Assembly: GCA_963730305.1 (NCBI GenBank)
Contig: CAVSRB010000004.1
Coordinates: 186,001-250,000, forward strand
From: CAMYMQ01 sp963730305
GTDB taxonomy: Bacteria; Pseudomonadota; Alphaproteobacteria; Bin65
Direction: 5' to 3'
DNA length: 64,000 nucleotides
Shown here one piece after another: positions 26,012 through 35,298 of the stretch (positions are counted from its first letter, which is position 1; each line of letters opens with the position of its first letter). A model generated the notes under the pieces. The model saw only the letters and a program-made list of their open reading frames with translations. It was not told the DNA's origin and did not search any database. A program made the position numbers and the translations under genes.

Positions 26012-27178
26012 CTAGCGCAGCACCCCGCTCAGCCGGTCCATCGCCTCGCTGAGCTTGTCCGCCGACATGCAGAAGCACAGGCGCAGGTAGGGGTCGCCGC
26101 CCTCGCCGAAGGCGGAGCCGGGCGCAAGGCCGACGTTGGCCTGGTCGGCCAGCTTGAAGGCGAGCGCCCGGCTGTCCGGCTCGCCGTCGACCTTGAAGAA
26201 CAGGTAGAAGGTCCCCGGCGGCCGCGCGAAGCGGACCCGCGGCAGCTGGTCGAACGCGTCGCACACGATCTCGCGGCCGACCCGGCACCGCTCGCGCATT
26301 TCGGCCAGGAAGGGCTCGCCATCGTTCATCGCCGCAAGCGCGCCGAACTGCAGGAAGGTCGGCACGCCCGAGGTGTTGTACTGGATCAGGTTCTCGTAGA
26401 CCTGTCCCAACTCCTTCGACGCCACCACCCAGCCCATCCGCCAGCCGGTCATCGCCCAGTTCTTGGAGAAGGTGTTGACCACGACGACCCGCTCGTCGGG
26501 CTCGGTGATCTCGAGAAAGGACGGCGCGTGGTCGACCTCGTAGGTCAGCCGGCCGTAGACCTCGTCGGCGATCAGCCAGATGCCCCGCTTCCGGGCGAAG
26601 TCGCGCAGGGCGATCATGTTCTCCGGCGACATCATCCAGCCGGTCGGGTTGCCCGGCGTGTTGACGAAGATCGCCTTGGTCCGCTCGGTGCAGGCGTCGA
26701 ACAGCTTCTCGATGTCGAGCGTCCAGCCGTCGTTGCCGAAGGTGAGCGTCACCGGCTTGACCGCACCGCCCATGATCTGCGCGGCGACGAAGATGTTCGG
26801 CCACACCGGCGAGGGCATGACGATCTCGTCGCCCGGCCCGATCAGCATCTGGATGGTCTGCTTGATCGCCTGCATGCCGCCGACGGTGATGAAGACCCGC
26901 TCGGGATCGACCGTCGTGTCGTAGGTCCGGCTCAGGTAGTTGCCGACCGCCTCGCGCAGGGGCGGGATGCCGCGCTGGTAGGTGTAGAAGGTCTGCCCGC
27001 CACGCAGCGCGTCGACCGCGGCGTCGGCGATGAAGGCCGGGGTCGGCAGGTCGCCCTCGCCCACCCATAGCGGGATCAGCCCCTTCTGCTCGCGCGCATA
27101 GTTGACGAGCTCGACGATCCCGCTTTCGGGGAGCGCGGCGATGTTCGGCTGGATGGCGTCGATCAGGTCGTGTGGCAT
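26012..27178 (-). CDS. Pyridoxal-phosphate aminotransferase, class I/II
   Basis: 388-residue fold-type I aminotransferase (AspC/DapC-like). Visible motifs: GGMQAIKQTI, NTPGNPTG, IADEVYGRLTYE, the PLP lysine in NTFSKNWAMTGWRMGW, and the C-terminal substrate arginine in PYLRLCF. The substrate is not determinable; aspartate or aromatic amino acids are the common choices. Start 27178 is given; an in-frame ATG at 27211 preceded by TAGGGG is a good alternative. It converges with the dehalogenase-like gene. Confidence 0.87.
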   Translation of the reverse strand: MPHDLIDAIQPNIAALPESGIVELVNYAREQKGLIPLWVGEGDLPTPAFIADAAVDALRGGQTFYTYQRGIPPLREAVGNYLSRTYDTTVDPERVFITVGGMQAIKQTIQMLIGPGDEIVMPSPVWPNIFVAAQIMGGAVKPVTLTFGNDGWTLDIEKLFDACTERTKAIFVNTPGNPTGWMMSPENMIALRDFARKRGIWLIADEVYGRLTYEVDHAPSFLEITEPDERVVVVNTFSKNWAMTGWRMGWVVASKELGQVYENLIQYNTSGVPTFLQFGALAAMNDGEPFLAEMRERCRVGREIVCDAFDQLPRVRFARPPGTFYLFFKVDGEPDSRALAFKLADQANVGLAPGSAFGEGGDPYLRLCFCMSADKLSEAMDRLSGVLR

Positions 27179-27211
27179 GGGCTGAAGTCGGCTGCGGAAG
27201 GGGCGGTCCAT

Positions 27212-27465
27212 CCCCTACACCGCAGACTGGCCGGACGCAAATGGCGAATGGCCCCGGCTGGCGGCCCGCTGCGGCCGGCGCCCAGAGCGGAGTTGTCTAT
27301 CGGCTTTGTCTAATAAACGGAAAGGAAAGGCTAATTACCGCTGCATATTTAACATAATCAATAGATGATTTTTTCATAGCTTATTATCGTTTTGGTATTT
27401 TCTCTTCAAGCTGAACACTTATATCCTTTTGGACGCATTACTGTCGAAGGTCACACGGCACCCGA
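27212..27465. promoter_or_regulatory. AT-rich divergent intergenic region
   Basis: The segment 27295-27430 is strikingly AT-rich against its GC-rich surroundings (stretches such as tatttaacataatcaat and gattttttcatagcttatt). It lies between the divergently transcribed aminotransferase and PAS genes, so it likely holds both promoters. No inverted repeat of note was seen. Confidence 0.4.
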
Positions 27466-28362
27466 ATGGACATCCACGACATCCTAGATGGCGAGATTCG
27501 CCAACCGGTCGGTCCCGGGATCGTACGCTTCGTCGAGTATTGGGCCGAACGCCGTCAGGCCGGCGGCCGGCCGCCGCTGCTCGCGTCGATCCGCAGCATC
27601 GAGCTGGCGGCGATGGCCAGCAGCCTGGTGGTGTTCGACGCCGAACCCTATGGCAAGTCGGGCGGGTTCCAGTTTCGGTGCCGCGATATGGGGACGCGCC
27701 ACCGCGACTTCATCGGCATGGACATGACCGGCAAGACCCTCGAGGAGATCTTCGATCACGAGAACGCCCGCTTCTTCTCGAACATCTACTGGGGCGTGCT
27801 GACCACCGGTCGCCCGCACTACTGGCGGCGGCCGAACGCGGTGGCGGGCCGCGAGTTCGAGACCTACGAGCGGGCCATCGCGCCGGTCGAGGATCCGGCC
27901 AAGCCCATGGGCACACTGGTCGGCGTATGGCACTGGACGCCGCTGCTCGGCGCCGAGGAGGACAGCGAGCCCTACCGGCCGGCGCGGACCGCGACCGGGG
28001 CTCCCTCGATCCAGCGCCGGGGGGGCCGGCCGGCGCGGCCGACCTACCGGCTGATCGTCGAGGCCGGCCAGTTCCCGCTCGCCAAGGACTGCGCCTTCGA
28101 GCCGGTGGCGCTCAAGTCCGCCGACGCCTTCATCGAGACGCTGCGCCCGGTGCTCGAGCCGATCTGGCGCGGTCTCGCCACCCGGCGCGAACCGACCGGC
28201 GCGCGCGAAATCGCCTTGATCGAGCCGTCGCTCGCCGTCTCGGTCACCGCCGCGCTTGACGCCGTGCCGCTGGACCGCTTCGATCGCTTCGTCGACGCCC
28301 TTCGCCCCCGTCTGGAGGAGCTTCGCGCCGCCCTCGCCGGCGCCAGGGCCAAACAAACCTGA
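27466..28362 (+). CDS. PAS_5-type PAS-domain protein
   Basis: 298 residues with a single PAS-like domain at about 60-160 (SLVVFDAE, RCRDMGTRHRDFIGMDMTGKTLEEIF, TTGRPHYWRRPNAV) of the type common in Rhodospirillales proteins of unknown role. No output kinase or DNA-binding domain follows; the C-terminal 120 residues are not recognised. It is first gene of an apparent operon with the SMP-30 and aldehyde dehydrogenase genes (gaps of 9 and 4 bp). Confidence 0.75.
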   Translation: MDIHDILDGEIRQPVGPGIVRFVEYWAERRQAGGRPPLLASIRSIELAAMASSLVVFDAEPYGKSGGFQFRCRDMGTRHRDFIGMDMTGKTLEEIFDHENARFFSNIYWGVLTTGRPHYWRRPNAVAGREFETYERAIAPVEDPAKPMGTLVGVWHWTPLLGAEEDSEPYRPARTATGAPSIQRRGGRPARPTYRLIVEAGQFPLAKDCAFEPVALKSADAFIETLRPVLEPIWRGLATRREPTGAREIALIEPSLAVSVTAALDAVPLDRFDRFVDALRPRLEELRAALAGARAKQT

Positions 28363-28371
28363 GGCGCGGCC

Positions 28372-29265
28372 GTGCCGACCTCCGAGTCCCCTTCCCCCGC
28401 CGTCTGTGCCTGGCAAGGCACGGCGACCCTCGGCGAATGCCCGGTCTGGGACCCGGCGCGGGCGGTGCTGTGGTGGATCGACTGCGCCGAGCCGGCGCTG
28501 CACCGGTTCGACCCAGCCACCGGATCGGACCGGGCCCTGCCCCTGGTCGAGCGCATCCAGGCGATCGGGCTGCGCCGGGACGGCGGCCTGATCGCGGCGA
28601 TGGCGAGCGGGATCGCACGGCTCGACCCGGACGGCGGCGTGGTCGAGATGATCGCCAAGCCCGAAGCGGGGCGGCCCGACCACCGCTTCAACGACGGCAA
28701 GTGCGGGCCGGACGGCTGTTTCTGGATCGGCTCGATGCACCACGGCTACGCCGAGCCGAGCGGCTGCCTGTACCGGATCGAGCCGGACGCGACGGCGACC
28801 GCCGTGCTCGACCACCTGACCGTGCCCAACGGCGTCGGCTGGAGCCCGGATGGCGACGTCTTCTATCTCGGCGACAGCCCGACCGGGGTGATCTCCGCCT
28901 TCGACTTCGACCCGGCCGAGGGCATCTTGGCGACCGGCGCGCGGCGCCTGACGGAGCCCGGCGTGGCCCCGGGCTGGCCCGACGGGCTGGCGGTGGATGC
29001 CGAGGGCTTCCTGTGGAACGCCCGCTGGGACGGCGGCTGCATCGCCCGCTTCGCGCCCGACGGCCGCCTCGACCGCACCGTACCGATGCCGGTGTCGCGG
29101 CCGACCAGCTGCGCCTTCGGCGGCCCGGCGCTGGACCGGCTCTACGTCACCTCGGCGCGGATCGGCCTCGACGCGCCGGCGCTGGCCGACCAGCCGCTGG
29201 CCGGCAGCCTGTTCGCGCTCGACGTCGGCGTCGCGGGTGCGCCGGTCGCCACCTTCGGCGGGTGA
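28372..29265 (+). CDS. SMP-30/gluconolactonase family protein
   Basis: 297-residue six-bladed beta-propeller lactonase. It starts GTG after GAGGCGC. Metal-site residues expected for the family are present: Glu in LGECPVWD, Asn in RFNDGKCGP, Asn in LTVPNGVGW and Asp in WPDGLAVD. It probably hydrolyses a sugar lactone in an oxidative sugar or aldehyde pathway; the aldehyde dehydrogenase 4 bp downstream fits such a route. The specific lactone is not determinable. Confidence 0.88.
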   Translation: MPTSESPSPAVCAWQGTATLGECPVWDPARAVLWWIDCAEPALHRFDPATGSDRALPLVERIQAIGLRRDGGLIAAMASGIARLDPDGGVVEMIAKPEAGRPDHRFNDGKCGPDGCFWIGSMHHGYAEPSGCLYRIEPDATATAVLDHLTVPNGVGWSPDGDVFYLGDSPTGVISAFDFDPAEGILATGARRLTEPGVAPGWPDGLAVDAEGFLWNARWDGGCIARFAPDGRLDRTVPMPVSRPTSCAFGGPALDRLYVTSARIGLDAPALADQPLAGSLFALDVGVAGAPVATFGG

Positions 29266-29269
29266 CGCG

Positions 29270-30658
29270 ATGACCGGCGTCGCCGCCAACAGCCCGGTGT
29301 CCGACACCCTCGCGCGCCTTCGCGCCACCGTCGCCAGCGGCCGGACCCGCGCCGCCGACTGGCGCCGCGCCCAGCTCGACGCCCTGGCGGCGATGCTGGC
29401 CGAGCGCGAGGACGACCTGACCCGGGCGCTCTACAGCGACCTGCGCAAGTCGCCGGTCGAGGCCTGGACGACGGAGATCGGCTTCACCGCCGCCGAGGTC
29501 GCCCACGCCCGCAAGCGGCTCGCTCGCTGGATGCGCCCGAAGCGCGCAGCGACGCCGCTGGCGCTGCAGCCGGGCGCCTGCCGGATCGTGCCCGAGCCGC
29601 TCGGCGTCGCCCTGATCGTCGCACCCTGGAACTATCCGCTCCAGCTCGCGCTGTCGCCGCTGATCGGCGCGCTCGCCGCCGGCAACGCCGCCGTGGTCAA
29701 GCCGTCCGAGCTCGCCCCCAACACCGCCCAGCTGCTCGCCGACCTGGTGCCGCTCTATCTCGACACCGACGCCGTCGCGGTGGTCCAGGGCGGCGTGCCG
29801 GAGACCACGGCGCTCCTGGCGCAGCGCTGGGACAAGATCTTCTACACCGGCAACGGCCAGGTCGGCCGGATCGTCATGGCCGCCGCGGCCAAGCACCTGA
29901 CCCCGGTCACCCTCGAGCTCGGCGGCAAGTCGCCGTGCATCGTCGACGCCGACGCCGACATCGAGGTCGCCGCCCGCCGGATCGCCTGGGGCAAGTTCCT
30001 CAACGCCGGCCAGACCTGCGTCGCCCCCGACTACGTCCTGGTCCACCGCGACCGCGAGGGCGCCCTGGTCGAGGCGCTGCGCGAGGCGATCCGAGACCAG
30101 CTCGGCGACGACCCGGCGCGGAGCCACGACTACGCCCGCATCGTCAACAACCGCCACTTCGACCGGCTGGCCGGCCTGATCGGCGACGGCGACGCGGTGA
30201 TCGGCGGCGACACCGACCCGACCGACCGCTACATCGCGCCGACCGTCCTGATCGACGTCTCCGCCGACGCGCCGATCATGCAGACGGAGATCTTCGGCCC
30301 GATCCTGCCCGTGCTGACCTTCGACGACCTCGACGCCGCGATCGGCTTCGTCAACCGCGGCGACAAGCCGCTCGCGCTCTACCTGTTCTCCAGCTCGCGC
30401 CGCAGCCAGCGCAGGGTCGTGGCCGAGACCAGCTCGGGCGGCGTCGCGATCAACGACACCGTGCTCCAGCTCGCCGCCCCCGGCCTGCCCTTCGGCGGCG
30501 TCGGCGAGAGCGGCATGGGCGCCTATCACGGCAAGTTCGGCTTCGACGCCTTCAGCCACCACAAGGCCGTGCTGCGCAAGCCGACCTGGCTCGACGTGGC
30601 GCTGCGCTACCCGCCCTATTCGGCGGCCAAGTTCAGGTGGCTCAGGCGGTTCATGTAG
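29270..30658 (+). CDS. Aldehyde dehydrogenase (coniferyl-aldehyde dehydrogenase-like, ALDH3 type)
   Basis: 462 residues, NAD(P)-dependent. The motifs are APWNYPLQLALSPLIGALAAGN, the general-base Glu in LELGGKSPCIVD, and the nucleophile Cys in NAGQTCVAPDYVL. The C-terminal PPYSAAKFRWLRRFM is typical of ALDH3/coniferyl types, which handle fatty or aromatic aldehydes. It is last gene of the PAS-SMP30-ALDH operon and converges with rlmN. Confidence 0.9.
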   Translation: MTGVAANSPVSDTLARLRATVASGRTRAADWRRAQLDALAAMLAEREDDLTRALYSDLRKSPVEAWTTEIGFTAAEVAHARKRLARWMRPKRAATPLALQPGACRIVPEPLGVALIVAPWNYPLQLALSPLIGALAAGNAAVVKPSELAPNTAQLLADLVPLYLDTDAVAVVQGGVPETTALLAQRWDKIFYTGNGQVGRIVMAAAAKHLTPVTLELGGKSPCIVDADADIEVAARRIAWGKFLNAGQTCVAPDYVLVHRDREGALVEALREAIRDQLGDDPARSHDYARIVNNRHFDRLAGLIGDGDAVIGGDTDPTDRYIAPTVLIDVSADAPIMQTEIFGPILPVLTFDDLDAAIGFVNRGDKPLALYLFSSSRRSQRRVVAETSSGGVAINDTVLQLAAPGLPFGGVGESGMGAYHGKFGFDAFSHHKAVLRKPTWLDVALRYPPYSAAKFRWLRRFM

Positions 30659-30680
30659 CCGCGCCCAGGACTGCCGCCCC

Positions 30681-31829
30681 CTACCCCGCCTCGGCGGCCC
30701 GCCGCGACTTCCGCATCACCTCGCTCGCGCTCTTCAGCTGCCCGCAGGCCGCCATGATGTCGCGGCCGCGCGGGCTGCGCACCGTGGCCGTCACGTTGCC
30801 GGCATGGACGATGTCGGCGAAGGTCTTCACCGCCGCCGCGGTCGAGGTCTCGAACGGCGCGCCGGGCCACGGGTTGAACGGGATCAGGTTGACCTTGGCC
30901 GGGATGCCCTTGAGCAGCCGGACCAGCTCGCGCGCGTCGGCGGGGCTGTCGTTGACGTCCTTCAACATGACGTATTCGAAGGTGATCCGCCGCGCGTTGT
31001 TGACGCCGGGATAGGCGCGGCAGGCGTCGAGCAGCTCGGCCAGGGGATACTTGCGATTGATCGGGACGATATGGTCGCGCAGCTCGTCGGTGACGGCGTG
31101 GAGCGAGACCGCCAGGTTGACCCCCAGCTCCTCGCCGCACTTCGCCATCATCGGCACGACACCGGCGGTCGAGAGCGTGATCTTGCGCCGGGAGACCGCC
31201 AGCCCCTCGCCGTCCATCAGGATGCGCAACGCGGCCGCGACGTTGTCGTAGTTATAGAGCGGCTCGCCCATGCCCATCATGACGATGTTGGTGATGTTGC
31301 GATCCTGGGCGGGGCTCGGCCATTCGTCGAAGGCGTCGCGCACGGTCATCAGCTGGCCGATGATCTCGGCGCCGGTCAGGTTGCGGACCAGCCGCTGGGT
31401 GCCGGTGTGGCAGAAGGCGCAGGTCAGGGTGCAGCCGACCTGGGAGGAGATGCAGACCGTGCCGCGCTCGGCCTCGGGGATGTGGACGCACTCGGCCTCG
31501 CGCCCGTCCTCGAAGCGCAGCAGCCACTTGCGGGTGCCGTCCTCGGAGACCTGGGCCGCCGACTCGGCCGGCCGCTCGAGCGTGTAGGCCACCGCCAGCT
31601 TCTCGCGCAGGGACTTGGACAGGCTGGTCATCGCGTCGAACGAGCACGCGCCGCGATAGTAGACCCAGTGCCAGAGCTGCTTGGCCCGGAACGCCGGCTC
31701 GCCCAGCCCGGCGACCACCGCCGCGATCTCGTCGCGCGACAGCCCGACCAGCGACGGGCGCGCGTCGGTCGCCGTCGCCGGATCGGCGGCCGTTTCGGAA
31801 CGCGTGGTCATGGCGGCAGAATTTTCCAT
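30681..31829 (-). CDS. rlmN: Dual-specificity 23S rRNA/tRNA adenine-C2 methyltransferase
   Basis: Radical-SAM enzyme methylating A2503 of 23S rRNA and A37 of some tRNAs. The cluster motif is CTLTCAFC (Cys-x3-Cys-x2-Cys) in QVGCTLTCAFCHTGTQ, followed by MGMGEPLYN and LAVSLHA; a C-terminal cysteine (ACGQLKS) is the methyl-carrier candidate. The start at 31829 gives 382 residues. ATG 31811 is also possible, and an in-frame ATG at 31928 lies within a repeat array and is less likely. No clear ribosome site distinguishes them. Confidence 0.93.
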   Translation of the reverse strand: MENSAAMTTRSETAADPATATDARPSLVGLSRDEIAAVVAGLGEPAFRAKQLWHWVYYRGACSFDAMTSLSKSLREKLAVAYTLERPAESAAQVSEDGTRKWLLRFEDGREAECVHIPEAERGTVCISSQVGCTLTCAFCHTGTQRLVRNLTGAEIIGQLMTVRDAFDEWPSPAQDRNITNIVMMGMGEPLYNYDNVAAALRILMDGEGLAVSRRKITLSTAGVVPMMAKCGEELGVNLAVSLHAVTDELRDHIVPINRKYPLAELLDACRAYPGVNNARRITFEYVMLKDVNDSPADARELVRLLKGIPAKVNLIPFNPWPGAPFETSTAAAVKTFADIVHAGNVTATVRSPRGRDIMAACGQLKSASEVMRKSRRAAEAG

Positions 31830-31909
31830 GGCGTTCAGATAGGCGACCGGGCGGCCCGGGGCAATGACCGGCGGAGCGGGACCGGCGGCAAGGGCGAAAG
31901 AGGGGAGAA

Positions 31910-32182
31910 GGTTATCATCGGTTATCAAGGGTTATCTTCTTGCGCTTGAGGCCGCGCTCCCACCCCTCTCCCTCGGGAGAGGGAGGGGCCCATTGCGCAG
32001 CAACGGGAGGGTGAGGGGACCGGCCTCGGCGAGTGATCTCCTGCCGTCCCGCCTTCCGGCGCGGAAGACAATTCCTGCCGCCGAGGGTGACCCCTCACCC
32101 GGCCGCTGGCACGGCCACCTCTCCCCGAAGGAGAGGGTCCGTTGCGTCGCGCGATGTCATCATTTGTCATCATCTGTCATCA
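31910..32182. repeat. Composite intergenic repeat: two 10-bp-phased arrays around an inverted REP-like pair
   Basis: GGTTATC occurs three times at exactly 10-bp spacing (31910, 31920, 31930). TGTCATCA also occurs three times at 10-bp spacing (32155, 32165, 32175). Between them are two GC-rich REP-like palindromes in opposite orientation: CCCTCTCCCTCGGGAGAGGGAGGG near 31970 within a block ending gggtgagggg, and cccctcaccc..ctctccccgaaggagagg near 32093-32138. The unit lies upstream of rlmN. Neither strand codes convincingly. Components resemble BIME-type elements. Confidence 0.55.
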
Positions 32183-32630
32183 ATCGCAGCCGCAAGCTCG
32201 GACAAAGAGCCGGCGCGGTGGCCGAGGTCGCAGACCACAATCGGAAGGCTGACGCACGGCAGGAACAAGCCGGTCGATCCCTTCTTCTTCCGCCGAGCAG
32301 CAGCGTGAGACGACGGGCCCGGCGTCGGCAGTAGTCCCCGGCTTCCTGCCCCGGACCTGATCCGGGGTCGGCCGCTGCTCTCCGGCCGGGGTGGCAGCTA
32401 TTTTTGTCTTCCTCAAACAATGACACCGCCCCTGCCGCAGAGCCGGGGCCTCTCGGCGGTCGACCCGACCAAGCAAGGAATATATGTCCATCCACCGCCG
32501 CCATTTCAAGAGCCTCCCGCACGCCCGTCCACCCGCGCCGCTGCGCCGGTTTCCCCTTGCCGCCGGCCATCCCGCCGCCGATCATCGCCGCCCGATCCAC
32601 CCCGACCACCGGCCGGAGCCGCACCGCCTC
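32183..32630. other. Non-coding spacer with one short palindrome
   Basis: About 450 bp before upp. The only structure noted is CCCCGGA-cctga-TCCGGGG at 32349-32367, one of a dispersed palindrome family also found at 33497-33516, 33557-33575, 49432-49452, 50056-50075 and 50372-50392. No convincing gene; a short-frame translation upstream of upp is arginine/proline-rich and looks spurious. Confidence 0.5.
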
Positions 32631-33263
32631 ATGACCGCCCCCGTCGTCGTCGACCACCCGCTGATCCAGCACAAGCTGACCCAGATGCGCCGCCGCGAGA
32701 CGCCGAGCGGCGAGTTCCGCCACCTCTTGCGCGAGATCAGCAGCCCTGCTGCTGTTCGAGGCGACCCGCGACCTGCCGCTGCGCACCGAGACGATCCGGA
32801 CGCCGATCGCGCACGATGGAGGCGCCGGTGCTGGCCGGCGACGGGCTGTGCCTGGTCTCGATCCTGCGCGCCGGGGTCGGCCTGCTCGACGGCATGCTCG
32901 ACCTGATCCCGTCGGCCGGCGTCGCCTTCGTCGGCATGTACCGCGACCCGGCGACGCTCGAGCCGGTCGAGTACTATTTCAAGGCGCCCGAGGGGCTGGC
33001 CGAACCGGCAGGTGATCGTGATCGACCCGATGCTGGCGACCGGCAACACGGCGGTGGCGGCGATCGACCGGCTCAAGGCGCGCGGCGCGCACGACCTGCG
33101 CTTCTGCTGCCTGCTCGCCGCCCCCGAGGGGATCGCGCACCTGACCCGCGCCCACCCCGACCTGCGCGTCTTCACCGCCGCCATCGACCAGCACCTCAAC
33201 GACGACGGCTTCATCGTCCCCGGCCTGGGCGACGCCGGCGACCGGCTGTTCGGGACCGAATAG
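32631..33263 (+). CDS. upp: Uracil phosphoribosyltransferase (three frame breaks)
   Basis: Pyrimidine-salvage enzyme converting uracil and PRPP to UMP. Segments in three successive frames together give a complete Upp: HPLIQHKLTQMRRRETPS, then LLLFEATRDLPL, MEAPVLAGDGLCLVSILRAG, MYRDPATLEPVEYYFK, the PRPP-binding VIVIDPMLATGNTA, and TAAIDQHLNDDGFIVPGLGDAGDR. Insertions are needed near 32745, 32811 and 33004 (gccgaaCcggcag). 633 nt less three is 210 codons, or 209 residues, a typical Upp length. Its last 88 bp are duplicated in inverted orientation near 50.3 kb. Confidence 0.9.
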
Positions 33264-33640
33264 AAGCGGCGCGCCCCGAGCCCCGCTGACCGAGGGCTGG
33301 CCGCTCTCGCGTCCGACGGGGTGCGCGGCCAGGCGCCTCCTCCGAAGCGGTTCCCCAGGTTCAGCCCGACAGCCGGCGCGGTCGTCCAGGCCGCGCCCGC
33401 CATCCGAGGGCTGATGCTCGGCGGAAGAAGGCGGTCGCGGCCCGCTTCTTCTGCCAAGCACGCAACGTGAGATGAAGAGCCCGGCGTCTGCATGGTCCCC
33501 GGCGCTGCGGCCGGGGCGGTGCGCATGGTCGGGCCGAGGATGACATGAGACACGCCACCCGGCCTCGGCCGGGGTCCATGCCAGCGGCCGAGCTGGCCGC
33601 CGATCCGCCCCCGAAAAAATATTCAAAAAAATTCCGCCCC

Positions 33641-33656
33641 TGTGACGCGCGTCACC
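33641..33656. promoter_or_regulatory. Crp/Fnr-family-like operator
   Basis: TGTGACGCGCGTCACC contains the perfect palindrome GTGACGCGCGTCAC and fits the TGTGA-N6-TCACA layout of Crp/Fnr-type sites except for the last base. It lies about 100 bp upstream of the peptide gene, just downstream of an A-rich stretch (aaaaaatattcaaaaaaatt). The same site is kept in copy 2 (49915-49930). Confidence 0.5.
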
Positions 33657-33752
33657 GCGTTCTCGCGGCGATGCGGGCATGATCGCATCGTCAGCAAACA
33701 AACACGGGGTCCGCAACAGGACCCGATCAGGATCAGGAAAAGGAACCAACCG

Positions 33753-33998
33753 ATGAACAAGATCACGCTCTCGCTCGCCGCCGCCGTCCTCGCCACCGGT
33801 ATCGCCGCCGGCGCCGCCACCGGCGCCTCGGCCGCCACCGCGCCCGCCGCCCCGGCCACCACCGCCGGCATCACCTTCCAGGCGCCCAAGGTCCCGGCGA
33901 CCCAGCAGGCCAGCTACTTCTACCGCTACCGCTGCTACTACTTCCGCTACGGCTACCGCGTCTATCGCCGCTGCTACATCCGCTACTACTACTACTAG
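33753..33998 (+). CDS. Exported Tyr/Arg-rich micro-protein (copy 1)
   Basis: 81 residues. A clear signal peptide (KITLSLAAAVLATGIAAGAATG, cleavage likely after ASA) is followed by an Ala/Pro/Thr linker and a 29-residue tail in which 13 residues are tyrosine and most others are Arg, Phe or Cys (SYFYRYRCYYFRYGYR... ending in YYYY). Two cysteines. Ribosome site AAAAGGA. No family recognised. A near-identical copy lies at 49572-49817, differing at one residue (Gly to Ser in the signal region). Confidence 0.75.
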   Translation: MNKITLSLAAAVLATGIAAGAATGASAATAPAAPATTAGITFQAPKVPATQQASYFYRYRCYYFRYGYRVYRRCYIRYYYY

Positions 33999-34048
33999 GC
34001 CCTGCCCGGCCTAGACCTTCCCTCCCCACCTCCCGCCTCTCCCGGTGC

Positions 34049-34072
34049 GGCCGGCCCCCAAAAGGGCCGGCC
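34049..34072 (+). terminator. Hairpin terminator of the micro-protein gene, copy 1
   Basis: GGCCGGCCC (34049-34057) pairs perfectly with GGGCCGGCC (34064-34072) around a 6-nt loop, about 50 bp after the stop codon. Downstream T content is modest (gttgccgtt). The structure is conserved in copy 2. Confidence 0.6.
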
Positions 34073-34262
34073 GTTGCCGTTCGGGGGGCGTACCGTGTTC
34101 AGGGTCCGGGCAAGCCCGGCGACGGCGTGGTCTGCTAAACTGGCCGCCTCGCATCGGTCGGCGTCGGAGGCGCGGCACGGATGGTCCATATCGGAACAGT
34201 CGGGGGCTTGGCCGGCGGACGGGCCGCGTTCGGCGCGCTGCGCCCGCTGGCGGGGTTGCGCC

Positions 34263-34505
34263 GTGGCTGACGTCGTTCGCGACCGGCCGAACCCGGGCGT
34301 CCCGCGCCGGATCGTCGGCTTCGAGCGCGACGAGACCGGCCAATGGGTCGCCCGGCTCGACTGCGGCCACGGCCAGCACGTCCGCCACGATCCGCCCTGG
34401 CTGAACCGGCCCTGGACCCAGACGGCGGCCGGTCGCACAGCCCATATCGGCGCGACGCTATTCTGCCGGAAGTGCCTGGACGACGGAGAGGCGGGCGGCG
34501 GCTAG
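34263..34505 (+). CDS. DUF3565 protein
   Basis: 80 residues from GTG 34263. The family pattern RRIVGFERDETGQWVARLDC, CGHGQHVRHDPPW and a final CRKCL are present, indicating a small metal-binding protein with conserved Cys and His. Members are small, cytoplasmic and of unknown function. The stop lies 15 bp from the convergent SDR gene. Confidence 0.82.
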   Translation: MADVVRDRPNPGVPRRIVGFERDETGQWVARLDCGHGQHVRHDPPWLNRPWTQTAAGRTAHIGATLFCRKCLDDGEAGGG

Positions 34506-34520
34506 CGCGCGCCGATGCCT

Positions 34521-35298
34521 CTACGCCAGCGCGCCGCCGTCGACGGTCAGCGTCTGGCCGGTGATGTGGCCGGCGTCCGGGCCGGCGAGGAACAGGACGA
34601 CGCCGGCGACGTCCTCGGGCGTGGCGACCCGGCCGAGCGGGGTGTCGGCCGCGGCGTCGGCGGCGTCGATGCCGATCTCGCGATAGCGCTGCGCCGCCAT
34701 GTCGGTCGCGACCCAGCCGGGGCAGACCGCGTTGACGGTGATGCCGCGCGGCGCCACCGCCAGGGCCAGCGCCCGGGTCAGGCCGACGACGCCGTGCTTG
34801 GCCGCGGTGTAGGCGGTCTGGTCGCCCGCGCCCTTGAGGCCGAGCACCGAGGCGATGTTGACGATCCGGCCCGAGCCGATCGGGCAGGTGCGGCAGCGCC
34901 GCCTTGGCGCACAGGTAGGCGCCGGTCAGGTTGGTGTCGATGATGGCGTGCCACAGGGCGTCGTCGGCGTCCGGATCGAGCGGGTTGCTGCCGGCCACGC
35001 CGGCGTTGTTGACGAGCAGGTCGATCCGGTTGCCCGAGGCGTCCGCGACCGCGGCGACCAGCGCCCGCACCGAGGCAGCGTCGGCGACGTCGCAGCGGTG
35101 GACGGTGACGCCGGCGGGCGCGTCGTCGGGCACATGGCGCGCGCAGCCGTGGACCGCGTAGCCGCGTGCGGCGAGCGCCGCGGCGATCGCCCGGCCGATG
35201 CCGCGGCTGGCGCCGGTGACGAGCGCGGTCTGAGGGGCGGTCTGAGGGGCGGACTTCGGGGCGGTCTTCGGGGCGACCTTGGGCCCGTCTCCGCTCAT
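34521..35298 (-). CDS. Short-chain dehydrogenase/reductase (one frame break)
   Basis: SDR-family oxidoreductase, 258 residues after correction. Cofactor motif TGASRGIG, NNAG, and catalytic Tyr-x3-Lys in TAYTAAKHG, then PGWVATDM and a C-terminal GHITGQTLTVDGG. One extra base near 34878 (cccgatCggctcgg) splits it. The N-terminus is extended by a Lys/Pro/Ala/Thr repeat encoded by imperfect tandem ~12-bp repeats at 35215-35285, absent from ordinary SDRs. The ATG overlaps the stop of the upstream SDR. Substrate unknown. Confidence 0.88.

Larger units (their letters stand above)
33176..34090. repeat. Large inverted duplication, copy 1
   Basis: From 33363 to about 34090 the sequence is nearly identical to the reverse complement of about 49480-50206. 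A second matching stretch covers the upp 3' end (33176-33263 against 50246-50332). The piece between (33264-33362) differs. The block holds non-coding palindromes, a Crp-like site, the Tyr/Arg-rich peptide gene and its terminator. This copy is joined to the full upp gene and is probably the parent. Confidence 0.85.
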
